Assembly: GCF_042683165.1 (NCBI RefSeq)
Contig: NZ_JBHUIZ010000005.1
Location: 372,001-436,000, forward strand
Origin: Tigheibacillus halophilus
GTDB taxonomy: Bacteria > Bacillota > Bacilli > Bacillales > Amphibacillaceae
Reading direction: 5' to 3'
Length of the DNA stretch: 64,000 nucleotides
Below, piece after piece: positions 34,416-42,604 of this stretch; the stretch's first letter is position 1; every line of letters begins with the position of its first letter. A program made the translations under genes and the position numbers. The notes under the pieces are model-generated. The model was not told the DNA's origin. It saw only the letters and a program-made list of their open reading frames with translations, and did not search any database.

Positions 34416-34433
34416 TTGTTAATTAATTCACAA
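34416..34433. promoter_or_regulatory. Rex box 2 upstream of cydA
   Basis: TTGTTAATTAATTCACAA matches the Rex consensus with one mismatch. It lies about 200 bp upstream of cydA; a TATACT -10-like element on the minus strand sits between the two boxes (34402-34397 region). The remaining bases of the 414-bp divergent gap 34214-34627 show no gene. Confidence 0.8.
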
Positions 34434-34627
34434 ACTGTTACAAAGCTTTGACTTATTCATGACTAATTGTTGACGTATGCATTAAAATGCTGAAAATCGG
34501 ATGCACTTTACTTGAAACCAGACAGAAAATGAAAATCAATCGGCGTAAAAAATTCTATGTATTTCGGGCAGCCCGACTTATAATTGAAAACAGGGATTCG
34601 ATAATCCAACCAAAGGAGAGGATAAAT

Positions 34628-35509
34628 GTGAAGAAAACATCCATCGTTTTTATTGCCACTGTCTTGCTGTTAAGTTGTCTTGTCATGCCGATGGCGACAT
34701 CCGCGGCTGTTAAAACAACCAAAACATCTGGTGCGTACGCTGCCACCGCCAGCAGCCTGAACGTCCGGTCTGGCCCGGGAACAACGTATAAAAAGCTGGG
34801 GACGTTACATAAGGGGGATATCGTCCATGTGAACGCAAAGACCAAAAGCGGCTGGTATCGATTCAAATATAAAAATAAACATGCGTATGCCAGCGGTTCC
34901 TATCTCCGAAAGGTAAGCTCGACAGCTAAAGAAATCGCCAAAACAAAAACTGCTAAAAAGGCGAATCAAATTGTTGCTGTTGTTGCAACTGGATCGAAGG
35001 CATATGTGGAATATTGGGTGAAAAAGAGCAATGGCAAATGGAGCAGATCCTTTCTCACAAAAGGGCATGTCGGATCCAAGGGAGTCGGCAAGGCAAAAGA
35101 GGGTTTGAGCAAAACACCGCAAGGGTCGTATAAACTTGGATATGCTTTTGGGACTTCAAACCCGGGGACGAAGAAGAAGTTTCGAAAGATTACCGAGAAA
35201 TCGTATTGGATTTCCAACGTGAAAGATGCGAAATATAATACTTGGCAGGAGCGCAAAAAATCAAACAAAGCTGACGAACATCTTATCGATTATCCGACTT
35301 CCTATCAATATGGTATTGTGATCAACTACAATACTGCCAAACCGAAAAAGGGGGCTGGCAGTGCGTTTTTCCTGCATGTTGATAACGGCAAGCCGACTGG
35401 GGGATGTGTATCTATACCGAAAGCAAAAATGAAAAAGCTGATGGTGAGCTTGAAAAATAAATCGCATATCATCCAGATGAGCAACCAAAAACAGCTTAAA
35501 AGCTATTGA
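34628..35509 (+). CDS. Secreted SH3b and L,D-transpeptidase (YkuD) protein
   Basis: A 293-residue exported protein. The signal peptide ends near ATSAA (residue about 29). An SH3b domain follows (SSLNVRSGPGTTYKKLGTLHKG), then a linker and an L,D-transpeptidase catalytic domain ending in FFLHVDNGKPTGGCVSIP, where the Cys in GGC is the nucleophile and the His lies just before. Such enzymes form 3-3 cross-links or act on peptidoglycan stems. The GTG at 34628 is chosen: AAAGGAGAGG lies just upstream and the sequence becomes a signal peptide from here, whereas the frame's earlier ATG at 34487 would add 47 implausible residues. The gene is divergent from cydA. Confidence 0.85.
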   Translation: MKKTSIVFIATVLLLSCLVMPMATSAAVKTTKTSGAYAATASSLNVRSGPGTTYKKLGTLHKGDIVHVNAKTKSGWYRFKYKNKHAYASGSYLRKVSSTAKEIAKTKTAKKANQIVAVVATGSKAYVEYWVKKSNGKWSRSFLTKGHVGSKGVGKAKEGLSKTPQGSYKLGYAFGTSNPGTKKKFRKITEKSYWISNVKDAKYNTWQERKKSNKADEHLIDYPTSYQYGIVINYNTAKPKKGAGSAFFLHVDNGKPTGGCVSIPKAKMKKLMVSLKNKSHIIQMSNQKQLKSY

Positions 35510-35612
35510 ACGATCAAAGAATCTATATAGATTCATCATGCATTACAGCGCATTAATCTGCATGGATTCTTAGTTTCTGTTTTCCCGGTTGACGCCAATT
35601 GCAATCAAAGGT

Positions 35613-35648
35613 AAAGGCGACCTCTTGTACTCAAAGAGGTTGCCTTTT
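35613..35648 (+). terminator. Terminator downstream of the L,D-transpeptidase gene
   Basis: AAAGGCGACCTCTT pairs with AAGAGGTTGCCTTT (one mismatch) around a 7-base loop, followed by TTGTG. An unrelated 16-bp palindrome GAATCTATATAGATTC lies just after the stop codon at about 35519-35534. Confidence 0.75.
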
Positions 35649-35743
35649 GTGTGCACCTAGACTTCCATTTGTTCCATGGACATGGATGTAAAAAGAAACT
35701 AAAATGTAGACAGAGCTTTTATCCATTTTATAAGGGGAAAATT

Positions 35744-37384
35744 ATGATGGGGTATATAACCGAACAGCGAAAAGATAAGCCGTTATATAAGCCTGTCGTC
35801 TTCAATTTGAAAATGAAGCTGATCACGGCTATTAGTGTATTGATCGTGGGGATATTCGTCATCTTTTCTCTTTTTTTGCATTATTTTATATCAGGACTTA
35901 TTGAAGATCAGGTTGAAAAAAGGGCGCTCGGTCTTGCTAAAACGATTGCGGGTATGCCGGAGCTCAAAGATGCTTTTCAACAGGATGACCCGACAGGAGT
36001 GATACAAAAGCTGGTGGAGCCGATTCGAAAGGAAGCTGGGGCGCAATTCATTGTTGTTGGCAATAAAAAGGGAATCCGTTATTCCCATCCCTATACGGAT
36101 AGAATCGGTAAAAGGATGGTAGGCGGCGATAATGAACCAGCTCTTAAGGCGGGAAAGTCTTACGTAACAAAAAATATTGGCTCACTTGGCCTGTCTATTA
36201 GAGGCAAGACCCCTGTACTGGATGATGACAGACACCCTATCGGGGTTGTTTCGGTAGGTTTTCTCAATGAAAATGTGAAAGCCATCGTAAAAAAACAAAG
36301 CAGGCTGTTATGGATGACAATGCTTGGAATCATATGTATCGGCATTCTAGGCGCGATATGGATAGCGTCATTCATTAAGAAAAGGCTATCTGATATGGAA
36401 CCGGAAGAAATTTCATATACGCTGCAGCAAAAAGAGGCCATTTTGCAATCTGCACAGGAAGGTATCATTTCTGTAGACGCAGATGCAAGAATCACGTTGA
36501 TTAATCAGGCTGCACAGCAAATGCTGGGTAACCAGCAGCACAGAGCGAAATCATGCATCGGCTTGCCTGTCAATGAATTACTCCCACATGCAAACTTGTT
36601 CACAGAGTATGGTTCCTGGATGAATCAAGAGCTAGTGATTGGCAATGATATTGTATTCGTCAGCCAGGTTCCAATCATGAACGGCGATGCAGTTATCGGT
36701 GGAGTAGCCACTTTGCGCAAAAAGCAGGAAATGGAAGCCATTACGAGTGAACTGAAACAAGTCAGACAATATGCCAATGCCCAGCGTGCGCAAACACATG
36801 AGTTTTCCAATAAATTGTCTATTGTACTCGGGCTTTTGCAGTTGAAGCAATACGAAGAAGCCATTTCTTTCATCAAGCGAGAGCAAGAGATTCAGCATGC
36901 ATGGACACAATTTTTATTGAAAAATGTCCGGGATCCGCTTGTTTCAGGTTTGTTACAGGCCAAAATGAATGAAGCGGCAGAATTGGATATAGATATGACG
37001 ATCCAATCAGAAAGCCAGTTACAGACTGTAGTGTCCGGAAAAAAACAGCAGGCACTTCTGACGGGCATCGGCAATCTTCTCGATAATGCGATGGAAGATT
37101 TAAAACGATTGCCGGTAAATGCTGAAAAACTGCTGGAAATCTTTTTTACGGACATAGGAGATGATGTGTTAGTAGAGGTCAGTGACAGCGGCTCGGGGAT
37201 TGCGGAGGAGCATCTGCACCAAATCTTTCAACAAGGGTTTTCTACTAAGCAGGGAGAGCATCGCGGTACAGGCCTAGCGCTCGTCCGGCATCTCTTGCAT
37301 GAAGCGGGTGGCGAAATCACAGTGGAACAAAGTGATTGGGATGGATCTTGTTTCATTATGACCATTCCAAAAGAAGGAGATTGA
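35744..37384 (+). CDS. citS: Citrate/dicarboxylate sensor histidine kinase, CitS type
   Basis: A 546-residue membrane sensor kinase of the CitA/DcuS family. Two membrane helices (residues about 22-45 and 190-215) enclose a Cache/PAS ligand domain; a cytoplasmic PAS domain, the phospho-accepting histidine in THEFSNKLSIVLGLLQL and an ATPase domain with DNAMED and GSGIAEEHLHQIFQQGFSTK follow. It senses an external carboxylate and phosphorylates the next gene product. ATG 35744 has AAGGGG upstream. The downstream CitMHS transporter argues for citrate (CitS) over malate (MalK) or C4-dicarboxylates (DctS), but the kinase alone does not settle this. Confidence 0.85.
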   Translation: MMGYITEQRKDKPLYKPVVFNLKMKLITAISVLIVGIFVIFSLFLHYFISGLIEDQVEKRALGLAKTIAGMPELKDAFQQDDPTGVIQKLVEPIRKEAGAQFIVVGNKKGIRYSHPYTDRIGKRMVGGDNEPALKAGKSYVTKNIGSLGLSIRGKTPVLDDDRHPIGVVSVGFLNENVKAIVKKQSRLLWMTMLGIICIGILGAIWIASFIKKRLSDMEPEEISYTLQQKEAILQSAQEGIISVDADARITLINQAAQQMLGNQQHRAKSCIGLPVNELLPHANLFTEYGSWMNQELVIGNDIVFVSQVPIMNGDAVIGGVATLRKKQEMEAITSELKQVRQYANAQRAQTHEFSNKLSIVLGLLQLKQYEEAISFIKREQEIQHAWTQFLLKNVRDPLVSGLLQAKMNEAAELDIDMTIQSESQLQTVVSGKKQQALLTGIGNLLDNAMEDLKRLPVNAEKLLEIFFTDIGDDVLVEVSDSGSGIAEEHLHQIFQQGFSTKQGEHRGTGLALVRHLLHEAGGEITVEQSDWDGSCFIMTIPKEGD

Positions 37385-37386
37385 AT

Positions 37387-38121
37387 ATGTCATATCCTAT
37401 TAAAGTGATGATCATCGAGGATGATTTTCGCATATCGTCTATCCATCAGCAGTTTGTAGAAGATGTAGATGGATTTACAGTCATAAAAGAAGCCAGAACC
37501 GCACTAGAGGCGAAAGATTTTTTGGAGTCTGTTGCCCAGCTGCCGGATTTGATTCTATTGGATATTTATATTCCAGATGTAGAGGGACTGGATTTGTTCT
37601 GGCATATCCGCAAAGAATATCATACTATCAGTTTAATTGCGGTTACAGCTGCAACTGAAGCTGGTACGGTTCAAAATGCTATTCGCGGCGGAGTTTTCGA
37701 TTATATCATCAAACCAGTGGACGCAGAAAGGCTTAAGTGGTCGCTTCAGGACTTTCAGGAAAAAAAAGCTTTTCTTGCAGGGAGGAAAACGGTTCTCCAG
37801 AAAGAAATTGATTACTTGATTGGAATTCAATTCACCACAAAGGATGAACATGCGGTTAAGAAAACGGATCTGCCTAAAGGGGTCGATCCGATTACCTTGC
37901 GTGAAATCACTTTGTTACTGGGAGAGATGAGCCAGGGAATCACGGCAGTGGAATTGAGTAAGCGGACTGGCATGGGTCGAACGACCGCACGAAGATACCT
38001 GGAATATCTGGTTTCGATAAAGATGCTTCAGCCCAGCTTGAAATACGGAACGGTGGGCAGGCCGGAACGACAGTACATCATCCGTGGCACTTATGAACAA
38101 AATGAAAAAAATAAGGAATAA
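37387..38121 (+). CDS. citT: Response regulator, CitT/MalR type
   Basis: A 244-residue response regulator. The receiver domain has the acidic pocket (IIEDD), the phospho-accepting Asp in LPDLILLDIYIPDVEGLDLF and the conserved Lys in DYIIKPVDAERL. The C-terminal DNA-binding domain includes GITAVELSKRTGMGRTTARRYLEYLVS, as in the CitB/DctR group. It starts two bases after the kinase stop with AAGGAG upstream, so the pair is one transcript. It likely activates the transporter gene downstream. Confidence 0.87.
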   Translation: MSYPIKVMIIEDDFRISSIHQQFVEDVDGFTVIKEARTALEAKDFLESVAQLPDLILLDIYIPDVEGLDLFWHIRKEYHTISLIAVTAATEAGTVQNAIRGGVFDYIIKPVDAERLKWSLQDFQEKKAFLAGRKTVLQKEIDYLIGIQFTTKDEHAVKKTDLPKGVDPITLREITLLLGEMSQGITAVELSKRTGMGRTTARRYLEYLVSIKMLQPSLKYGTVGRPERQYIIRGTYEQNEKNKE

Positions 38122-38216
38122 ATTTATTATGGCAAGAAAGTTTTTTCCATTTTCCCCCTATGTTACATTTAGCTATATTGTACTTTCGAAAGTTCAAAAG
38201 ATTATGTGGGTTATTT

Positions 38217-38230
38217 TGCAAACGCATTCA
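38217..38230. promoter_or_regulatory. Candidate cre (CcpA) site before citM
   Basis: TGCAAACGCATTCA matches the catabolite-responsive element consensus TGWAARCGYTWNCW with two mismatches. It lies 24 bp before the citM start. CcpA control of citM is known in Bacillus subtilis. Confidence 0.45.
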
Positions 38231-38253
38231 ATGTAACTTGGGGAGGAAGAAAC

Positions 38254-39582
38254 ATGTTAAGTTTGATTGGTTTTATAACGATATTAGCAATTGTCCTGTT
38301 GTTATTAAGCGGAAAGCTCACCCCGATGATTCCACTGGTCCTGATCCCTATCATTGGGGCATTTGTGATGGGATTTGGCTTTGGGGAAATAGGCGATTTT
38401 TTTCATGATGGTCTTGGAAGCGTTCTCGATGTTGTAGTCATGTTTATATTTGCAATTCTGTACTTTGGACTAATGCAAGATGCAGGGTTGTTTGACCCCT
38501 TAATTAACAAAATGATCGGTTGGTCCAAGGGGAGCGTGGTCACAGTCAGTGTTGCTACCGTTTTGATTGCTGCTGTTGCACATCTGGACGGCTCAGGTGC
38601 TTCCACATTTCTTATAACCATACCTGCATTGCTGCCGTTGTATAATCGTTTAAAAATGAGTCGATATTTACTGTTATTGCTCATTGGAGGAAGTGCCAGT
38701 GTGATGAACATGGTGCCATGGGCCGGACCGCTGGGCAGAACGGCATCTGTTTTGAAAATGGATGTGGCGGAGCTTTGGCATCCACTCATTCCGATTCAAA
38801 TTATCGGGATGATATTGATGGTGGGATTGGCTATTTTACTTGGCTTCAGAGAGAAAAAACGAATCGAACGTACATATGGAGCCATTGATGCACAGGCTGC
38901 CATTTCAGAGATGGCCGGAACTGTGAAGGATACAAAAAAAGAAAGTGAAAAAAGGCTGCTTGCCAGACCTAACATGCTGTGGTTCAACTTTATACTAACA
39001 GTCGCTGTCATCTTTGTCCTGGTTTGGGGAGTCATTCCTGCCGGATTTACTTTCATGATTGGGTTGTGTATCGCTTTACCGCTGAATTATCCAAAAATCA
39101 AGGATCAGACAGAACGTATCAGGACGCATGCACCCAATGCATTGACAATGGCCTCCATCATTTTGGCTGCTGGTTCATTTTTGGGAATTCTGAGCGGTAC
39201 GGGTATGCTGGATGCGATCGCGAAAGATATGGTGAAAGTATTACCGGGGTTTATCGGTCCATACCTTCATTTGGTTTTGGGTGTAATTGGCATTCCGCTT
39301 GAACTGTTGCTCAGTACAGATGCCTACTATTTTGCATTATTGCCAGTAGCAGACAGTATCGGTTCTGGATTCAGCATCGATTCATTATCCATGTCCTATG
39401 CTATGATCGTTGGCAATATCGTCGGTACATTCATCAGTCCGTTTTCACCAGCGCTATGGCTGGCACTTGGTTTAGCTGGTGCAGAAATGGGCAAGCATAT
39501 CCGCTACAGCATATTCTGGCTATGGGGCATCAGTCTTGTGCTGCTGCTTGTCTCTGTAGTCACAGGTGTCATTCATATATAG
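38254..39582 (+). CDS. citM: CitMHS family metal-citrate/proton symporter
   Basis: A 442-residue transporter of the CitMHS family (CitM/CitH of Bacillus subtilis), which takes up citrate complexed with divalent metals together with protons. About twelve helices; family motifs include HLDGSGASTFLITIPALLPLY, NMVPWAGPLGRTASVL, and the late STDAYYFALLPV and GNIVGTFISPFSPALWLALGLAGAEMGKHI. The ATG at 38254 follows GGGGAGGAAG; the frame is open upstream to 38206 without a site. It is downstream of citST with its own 132-bp leader, where the cre-like site sits. Confidence 0.9.
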   Translation: MLSLIGFITILAIVLLLLSGKLTPMIPLVLIPIIGAFVMGFGFGEIGDFFHDGLGSVLDVVVMFIFAILYFGLMQDAGLFDPLINKMIGWSKGSVVTVSVATVLIAAVAHLDGSGASTFLITIPALLPLYNRLKMSRYLLLLLIGGSASVMNMVPWAGPLGRTASVLKMDVAELWHPLIPIQIIGMILMVGLAILLGFREKKRIERTYGAIDAQAAISEMAGTVKDTKKESEKRLLARPNMLWFNFILTVAVIFVLVWGVIPAGFTFMIGLCIALPLNYPKIKDQTERIRTHAPNALTMASIILAAGSFLGILSGTGMLDAIAKDMVKVLPGFIGPYLHLVLGVIGIPLELLLSTDAYYFALLPVADSIGSGFSIDSLSMSYAMIVGNIVGTFISPFSPALWLALGLAGAEMGKHIRYSIFWLWGISLVLLLVSVVTGVIHI

Positions 39583-39611
39583 GAAAGAACCTCATATGAT
39601 TGGAGTCTGAG

Positions 39612-39641
39612 AACGCTTTTCTTTCGAGAAAGGCGTTTTTT
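39612..39641 (+). terminator. Terminator of citM
   Basis: AACGCTTTTCT pairs with AGAAAGGCGTT around TTCG, followed by T residues. The rest of the 249-bp gap to folE shows no gene. Confidence 0.85.
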
Positions 39642-39831
39642 GCATTTTCACTTGGGAATTGAAACTGCGATTACAGAATGAGTAAAACGTCAAACTTCAC
39701 ATACACTAACGGCAGCTTGACTAATTTCATTGACTTATACAAAAACAATATACTACACTAATATTATGTATGCATGAATCTAATATCAAAAAAGAATTAT
39801 TCTAAATAGAGTTGTTCAGAGAAGAGGTTAC

Positions 39832-40473
39832 ATGATGTCAATGACACAAGATGAGATAAATATGATAAGACTGAAGGAAATGCTGCATGCTGATCCCGAG
39901 AGTCTGGAAAACAAAATGAAAGATTCACGAGAATTTATGGAAGCAGTCAGGAAACTGATTCAAGTGTGCGGTGATGATCCTGACCGGCAAGGGCTGCAGG
40001 AAACTCCTTTCCGTGTGATGAAAAAATTCCTCGAGTATACAGAAGGATACAGAGAAGAACCGAAAGCACATTTAGAGAAGTTGTTCGATGTGGACCACCG
40101 TGATTTGATCATGGTAAAGGATATCGACTTTGATTCCGTCTGTGAACATCACTTCGCTCCAATTTTCGGTGTGGCACATGTAGGCTATATTCCGAATGGG
40201 AAAATCACGGGTTTGTCTAAAATTGCCCGCATGGTTGATGGCTATGCAAAGCGTTTCCAAGTTCAGGAACGGCTTACAAACCAAATTGCTGAAGCAATGG
40301 AAGAGGTATTGCGTCCCCAAGGAGTAATGGTTGTTATAGAAGCCAAGCATATGTGCATGTGCGGACGCGGCGTGAAAAAAAGAGACTCTGTTACAGTATC
40401 AACTGCCAGTAGGGGAATTTTCGCCGAGAATCCGGAGAAACGTAAGGAATTCCTGTCGTTATTGAAAAACTGA
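39832..40473 (+). CDS. folE: GTP cyclohydrolase I (FolE1)
   Basis: A 213-residue GTP cyclohydrolase I that opens GTP to 7,8-dihydroneopterin triphosphate, the first step to folate and other pterins. The family motifs are intact: DPDRQGLQETPFRVMKKFLEYTEGY, the zinc-binding SVCEHHFAPIFGVAHVGYIP, GLSKIARMVDGYAKRFQVQERLTNQIA and the second zinc Cys in HMCMCGRGVKK. It is slightly longer at the N-terminus than Bacillus FolE. GAAGAGG precedes the ATG. The SDR gene downstream, 39 bp away, may belong to the same pterin-related unit. Confidence 0.94.
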   Translation: MMSMTQDEINMIRLKEMLHADPESLENKMKDSREFMEAVRKLIQVCGDDPDRQGLQETPFRVMKKFLEYTEGYREEPKAHLEKLFDVDHRDLIMVKDIDFDSVCEHHFAPIFGVAHVGYIPNGKITGLSKIARMVDGYAKRFQVQERLTNQIAEAMEEVLRPQGVMVVIEAKHMCMCGRGVKKRDSVTVSTASRGIFAENPEKRKEFLSLLKN

Positions 40474-40512
40474 AACCATAAAATGACTGATTGATGGGGA
40501 GGATGTTGTTCT

Positions 40513-41271
40513 TTGAGGCATGCAATCATCACCGCGGGATCGAAAGGACTTGGAAAAATGGTTACGGAACGTTTTTTGCAGGATGGCTGTTCGGTAACTG
40601 TCAATTTCCACAGTGATAAAAAAAGAGTAGAAGAACTGAAACAAGCCTGGCAAGCATATGAAAACAGGTTGCATTTCGTACAAGGGGATGTGACGAGGAA
40701 AGCAGATGTGCAGCATATCGTCGATCAAGCGATGCAGCGTTTTGGACGTGTGGATTATCTGATTAATAATGCAGGACCATATGTGTTCGAAGAAAAGAAA
40801 CTGGTGGATTATGAGGATGCAGAATGGTATGAAATGATTGAGGGGAATCTCAGTGCTGTTTTTCATTTTGTAAAGCGTGTCATTCCTATCATGAGAAAGC
40901 AACAATTCGGCCGAATCATCACCTATGGTTTTCAGGACGCTCAGCACACGCCAGGATGGCTGTATCGTTCTGCATTCAGTGCCGCGAAAGTGGGCCTTGT
41001 CTCTTTGACAAAGTCTATTGCCTTGGAGGAAGCCGGCAATGGCATTACCGCGAATATGGTTTGTCCAGGTGATATCACCGGTGAAATGAAAGAAGCGGAT
41101 ATTCGAACTGCTAAGTCCGTCAAAGACGACAAAACTCCCGTCGGTCGTCCGGGTTCAGGGGGGGACATTGCCCGCCTGATCGCATTTCTATGCAGCGAAG
41201 ACTCTGACTTGATTACCGGCAGTGTCATTGCAGGCTCTGGCGGCATCGATGTGGTGAATCGGAAAAGATAA
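40513..41271 (+). CDS. Atypical SDR family protein beside folE
   Basis: A 252-residue short-chain dehydrogenase fold protein. The cofactor loop is TAGSKGLGK, NNAG is intact (INNAGPYVFE) but the catalytic Tyr of YxxxK is Phe (RSAFSAAKVGLVSLTKSIALEE). The rest keeps the SDR pattern, including the Ser-region ITYGFQDAQ and the GSVIAGSGGIDV tail. From memory, homologues in other Bacillaceae also have Phe here, so it is not a fresh mutation. By position a pteridine reductase-like role (compare FolM/PTR1) is possible, but the missing Tyr argues for a modified or non-oxidoreductase role. It starts with TTG at 40513; GGGGAGGAT lies upstream. Confidence 0.75.
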   Translation: MRHAIITAGSKGLGKMVTERFLQDGCSVTVNFHSDKKRVEELKQAWQAYENRLHFVQGDVTRKADVQHIVDQAMQRFGRVDYLINNAGPYVFEEKKLVDYEDAEWYEMIEGNLSAVFHFVKRVIPIMRKQQFGRIITYGFQDAQHTPGWLYRSAFSAAKVGLVSLTKSIALEEAGNGITANMVCPGDITGEMKEADIRTAKSVKDDKTPVGRPGSGGDIARLIAFLCSEDSDLITGSVIAGSGGIDVVNRKR

Positions 41272-41287
41272 ATAAAAATGTACTGGC

Positions 41288-41326
41288 AAAAAACCAATAC
41301 CCCCATTAGCGGGATATTGGTTTTTT
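41288..41326 (+). terminator. Terminator of the folE-SDR unit
   Basis: AAAAAACCAATA pairs with ATATTGGTTTTTT (small bulge) with an inner CCC/GGG pair. The 355-bp gap 41272-41626 otherwise holds only the qox promoter region and the palindrome at 41505-41520. Confidence 0.85.
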
Positions 41327-41504
41327 ACTATAAAGGGGGTTTTGGATCGGGTTCTGTGCAAACATTCTTTTTCACCAGTCGTTCTTGGTGCCAATGTGGA
41401 GGTTACACCAGGCAAGGGAAAGAGATGTTTATAATCGGCCTGATCTGATAAACATAAAATGTTACGATTCATTGACGTAAATGCAACAAAAACTTGAACA
41501 TTTT

Positions 41505-41520
41505 GGGAAATACGTTTCCC
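41505..41520. promoter_or_regulatory. 16-bp palindrome upstream of qoxA
   Basis: GGGAAATACGTTTCCC has perfect 6-bp arms and lies 107 bp before qoxA. It may bind a regulator of the oxidase operon; I do not recognise the protein. Confidence 0.4.
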
Positions 41521-41626
41521 ATTGTTTTTTTCGTGAAATACATTGGTTAGGTCGTTAATTAACTACGAAATGATAATAGGGTAAACATGATCATTGATAT
41601 ATGACATGAAAACGGAGGTGTTACGA

Positions 41627-42589
41627 ATGCGGTTTTGGAGGCCACGCAGCAAGAAAGGATTTATCCTCATATTAGCAGCTTTTTTCCTTATCTTCCTGAG
41701 CGGCTGTGATTCGATAGCGGTCTTTGATCCAAAAGGGCCAGTTGCCCAGAGGCAAAAAGACTTGATTATGTACTCGTTATATTTTATGGCTGGAATTATC
41801 CTTGTTGTTTATGTCGCTTTTACGATTATTGTAATTAAATATCGAAACCATCCTAATCGAAAAGCGAGTTCTTATAAGGAAGATTTGCACGGGAATAATC
41901 TTTTGGAGTCCATCTGGACCATTATCCCGATTGTCATCGTGACAGCCTTGGCGATTCCGACGATTTCCGCTGTGTTTGATCTGGAAAAGCCACCGGAGGC
42001 TGCGGTAAAAGAAAAAACAAAAGATCCGCTGGTTATCTATGCAACTTCCGCAGATTGGAAATGGATTTTCAGCTATCCGAAGGAAAGTATAGAAACGGTG
42101 AATTATTTGCACATACCTACTGACCGCCCTGTTGAATTCCGCTTATCCTCGACTGGTTCCATGGCGGCATTGTGGATTCCGCGCCTTGGCGGACAGAAAT
42201 ACAATATGGCAGGCATGGAAACAATCCTTTATCTGCAGGCAGATAAAGAGGGGGATTATCGTGGACGAAATGCCAACTTCACTGGAGAAGGATTTGCGGA
42301 GCAGACTTTCCATGTCCATGCGGAGAAAGAGGACACATTTCAAAGCTGGGTGAAGGACATGCAAAATAATGCGCCGAAACTGACCCAGAAAAAATATGAC
42401 AACATCATCAAACCTGGGCTTGTGGATAAGCAAGTATTTTCTTCTACACATCTGAAATGGGTGGACCACGGCACTCATGCTGGTATGGACTATTTTATCA
42501 AGCGTTATCGCGACGCCTATGAGGATGATATGGGATTGAAGAGAAAAAACGGGAAAAGTGAGGTAGATCCTCAGGAGGATAAGAATTAG
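41627..42589 (+). CDS. qoxA: aa3-600 menaquinol oxidase subunit II
   Basis: A 320-residue subunit II of the haem-copper quinol oxidase. It is a lipoprotein: a basic N-terminus, hydrophobic core and lipobox LSGC with Cys27. Two membrane helices follow, then a cupredoxin domain (LVIYATSADWKWIFSYP, FRLSSTGSMAALWIPRLG) in which the CuA cysteines are absent, as expected for a quinol rather than cytochrome c oxidase. ATG 41627 follows CGGAGGTG. First gene of qoxABCD. Confidence 0.95.
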   Translation: MRFWRPRSKKGFILILAAFFLIFLSGCDSIAVFDPKGPVAQRQKDLIMYSLYFMAGIILVVYVAFTIIVIKYRNHPNRKASSYKEDLHGNNLLESIWTIIPIVIVTALAIPTISAVFDLEKPPEAAVKEKTKDPLVIYATSADWKWIFSYPKESIETVNYLHIPTDRPVEFRLSSTGSMAALWIPRLGGQKYNMAGMETILYLQADKEGDYRGRNANFTGEGFAEQTFHVHAEKEDTFQSWVKDMQNNAPKLTQKKYDNIIKPGLVDKQVFSSTHLKWVDHGTHAGMDYFIKRYRDAYEDDMGLKRKNGKSEVDPQEDKN

Positions 42590-42604
42590 AAAGTTGGTGA
42601 TTCC

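Noticed and set aside
35744..38121. Alternative naming of the two-component pair as MalK-MalR or DctS-DctR
   Set aside because: The following gene is a CitMHS-type transporter, not MaeN or DctP, which favours CitS-CitT; kept as an alternative in the entry.
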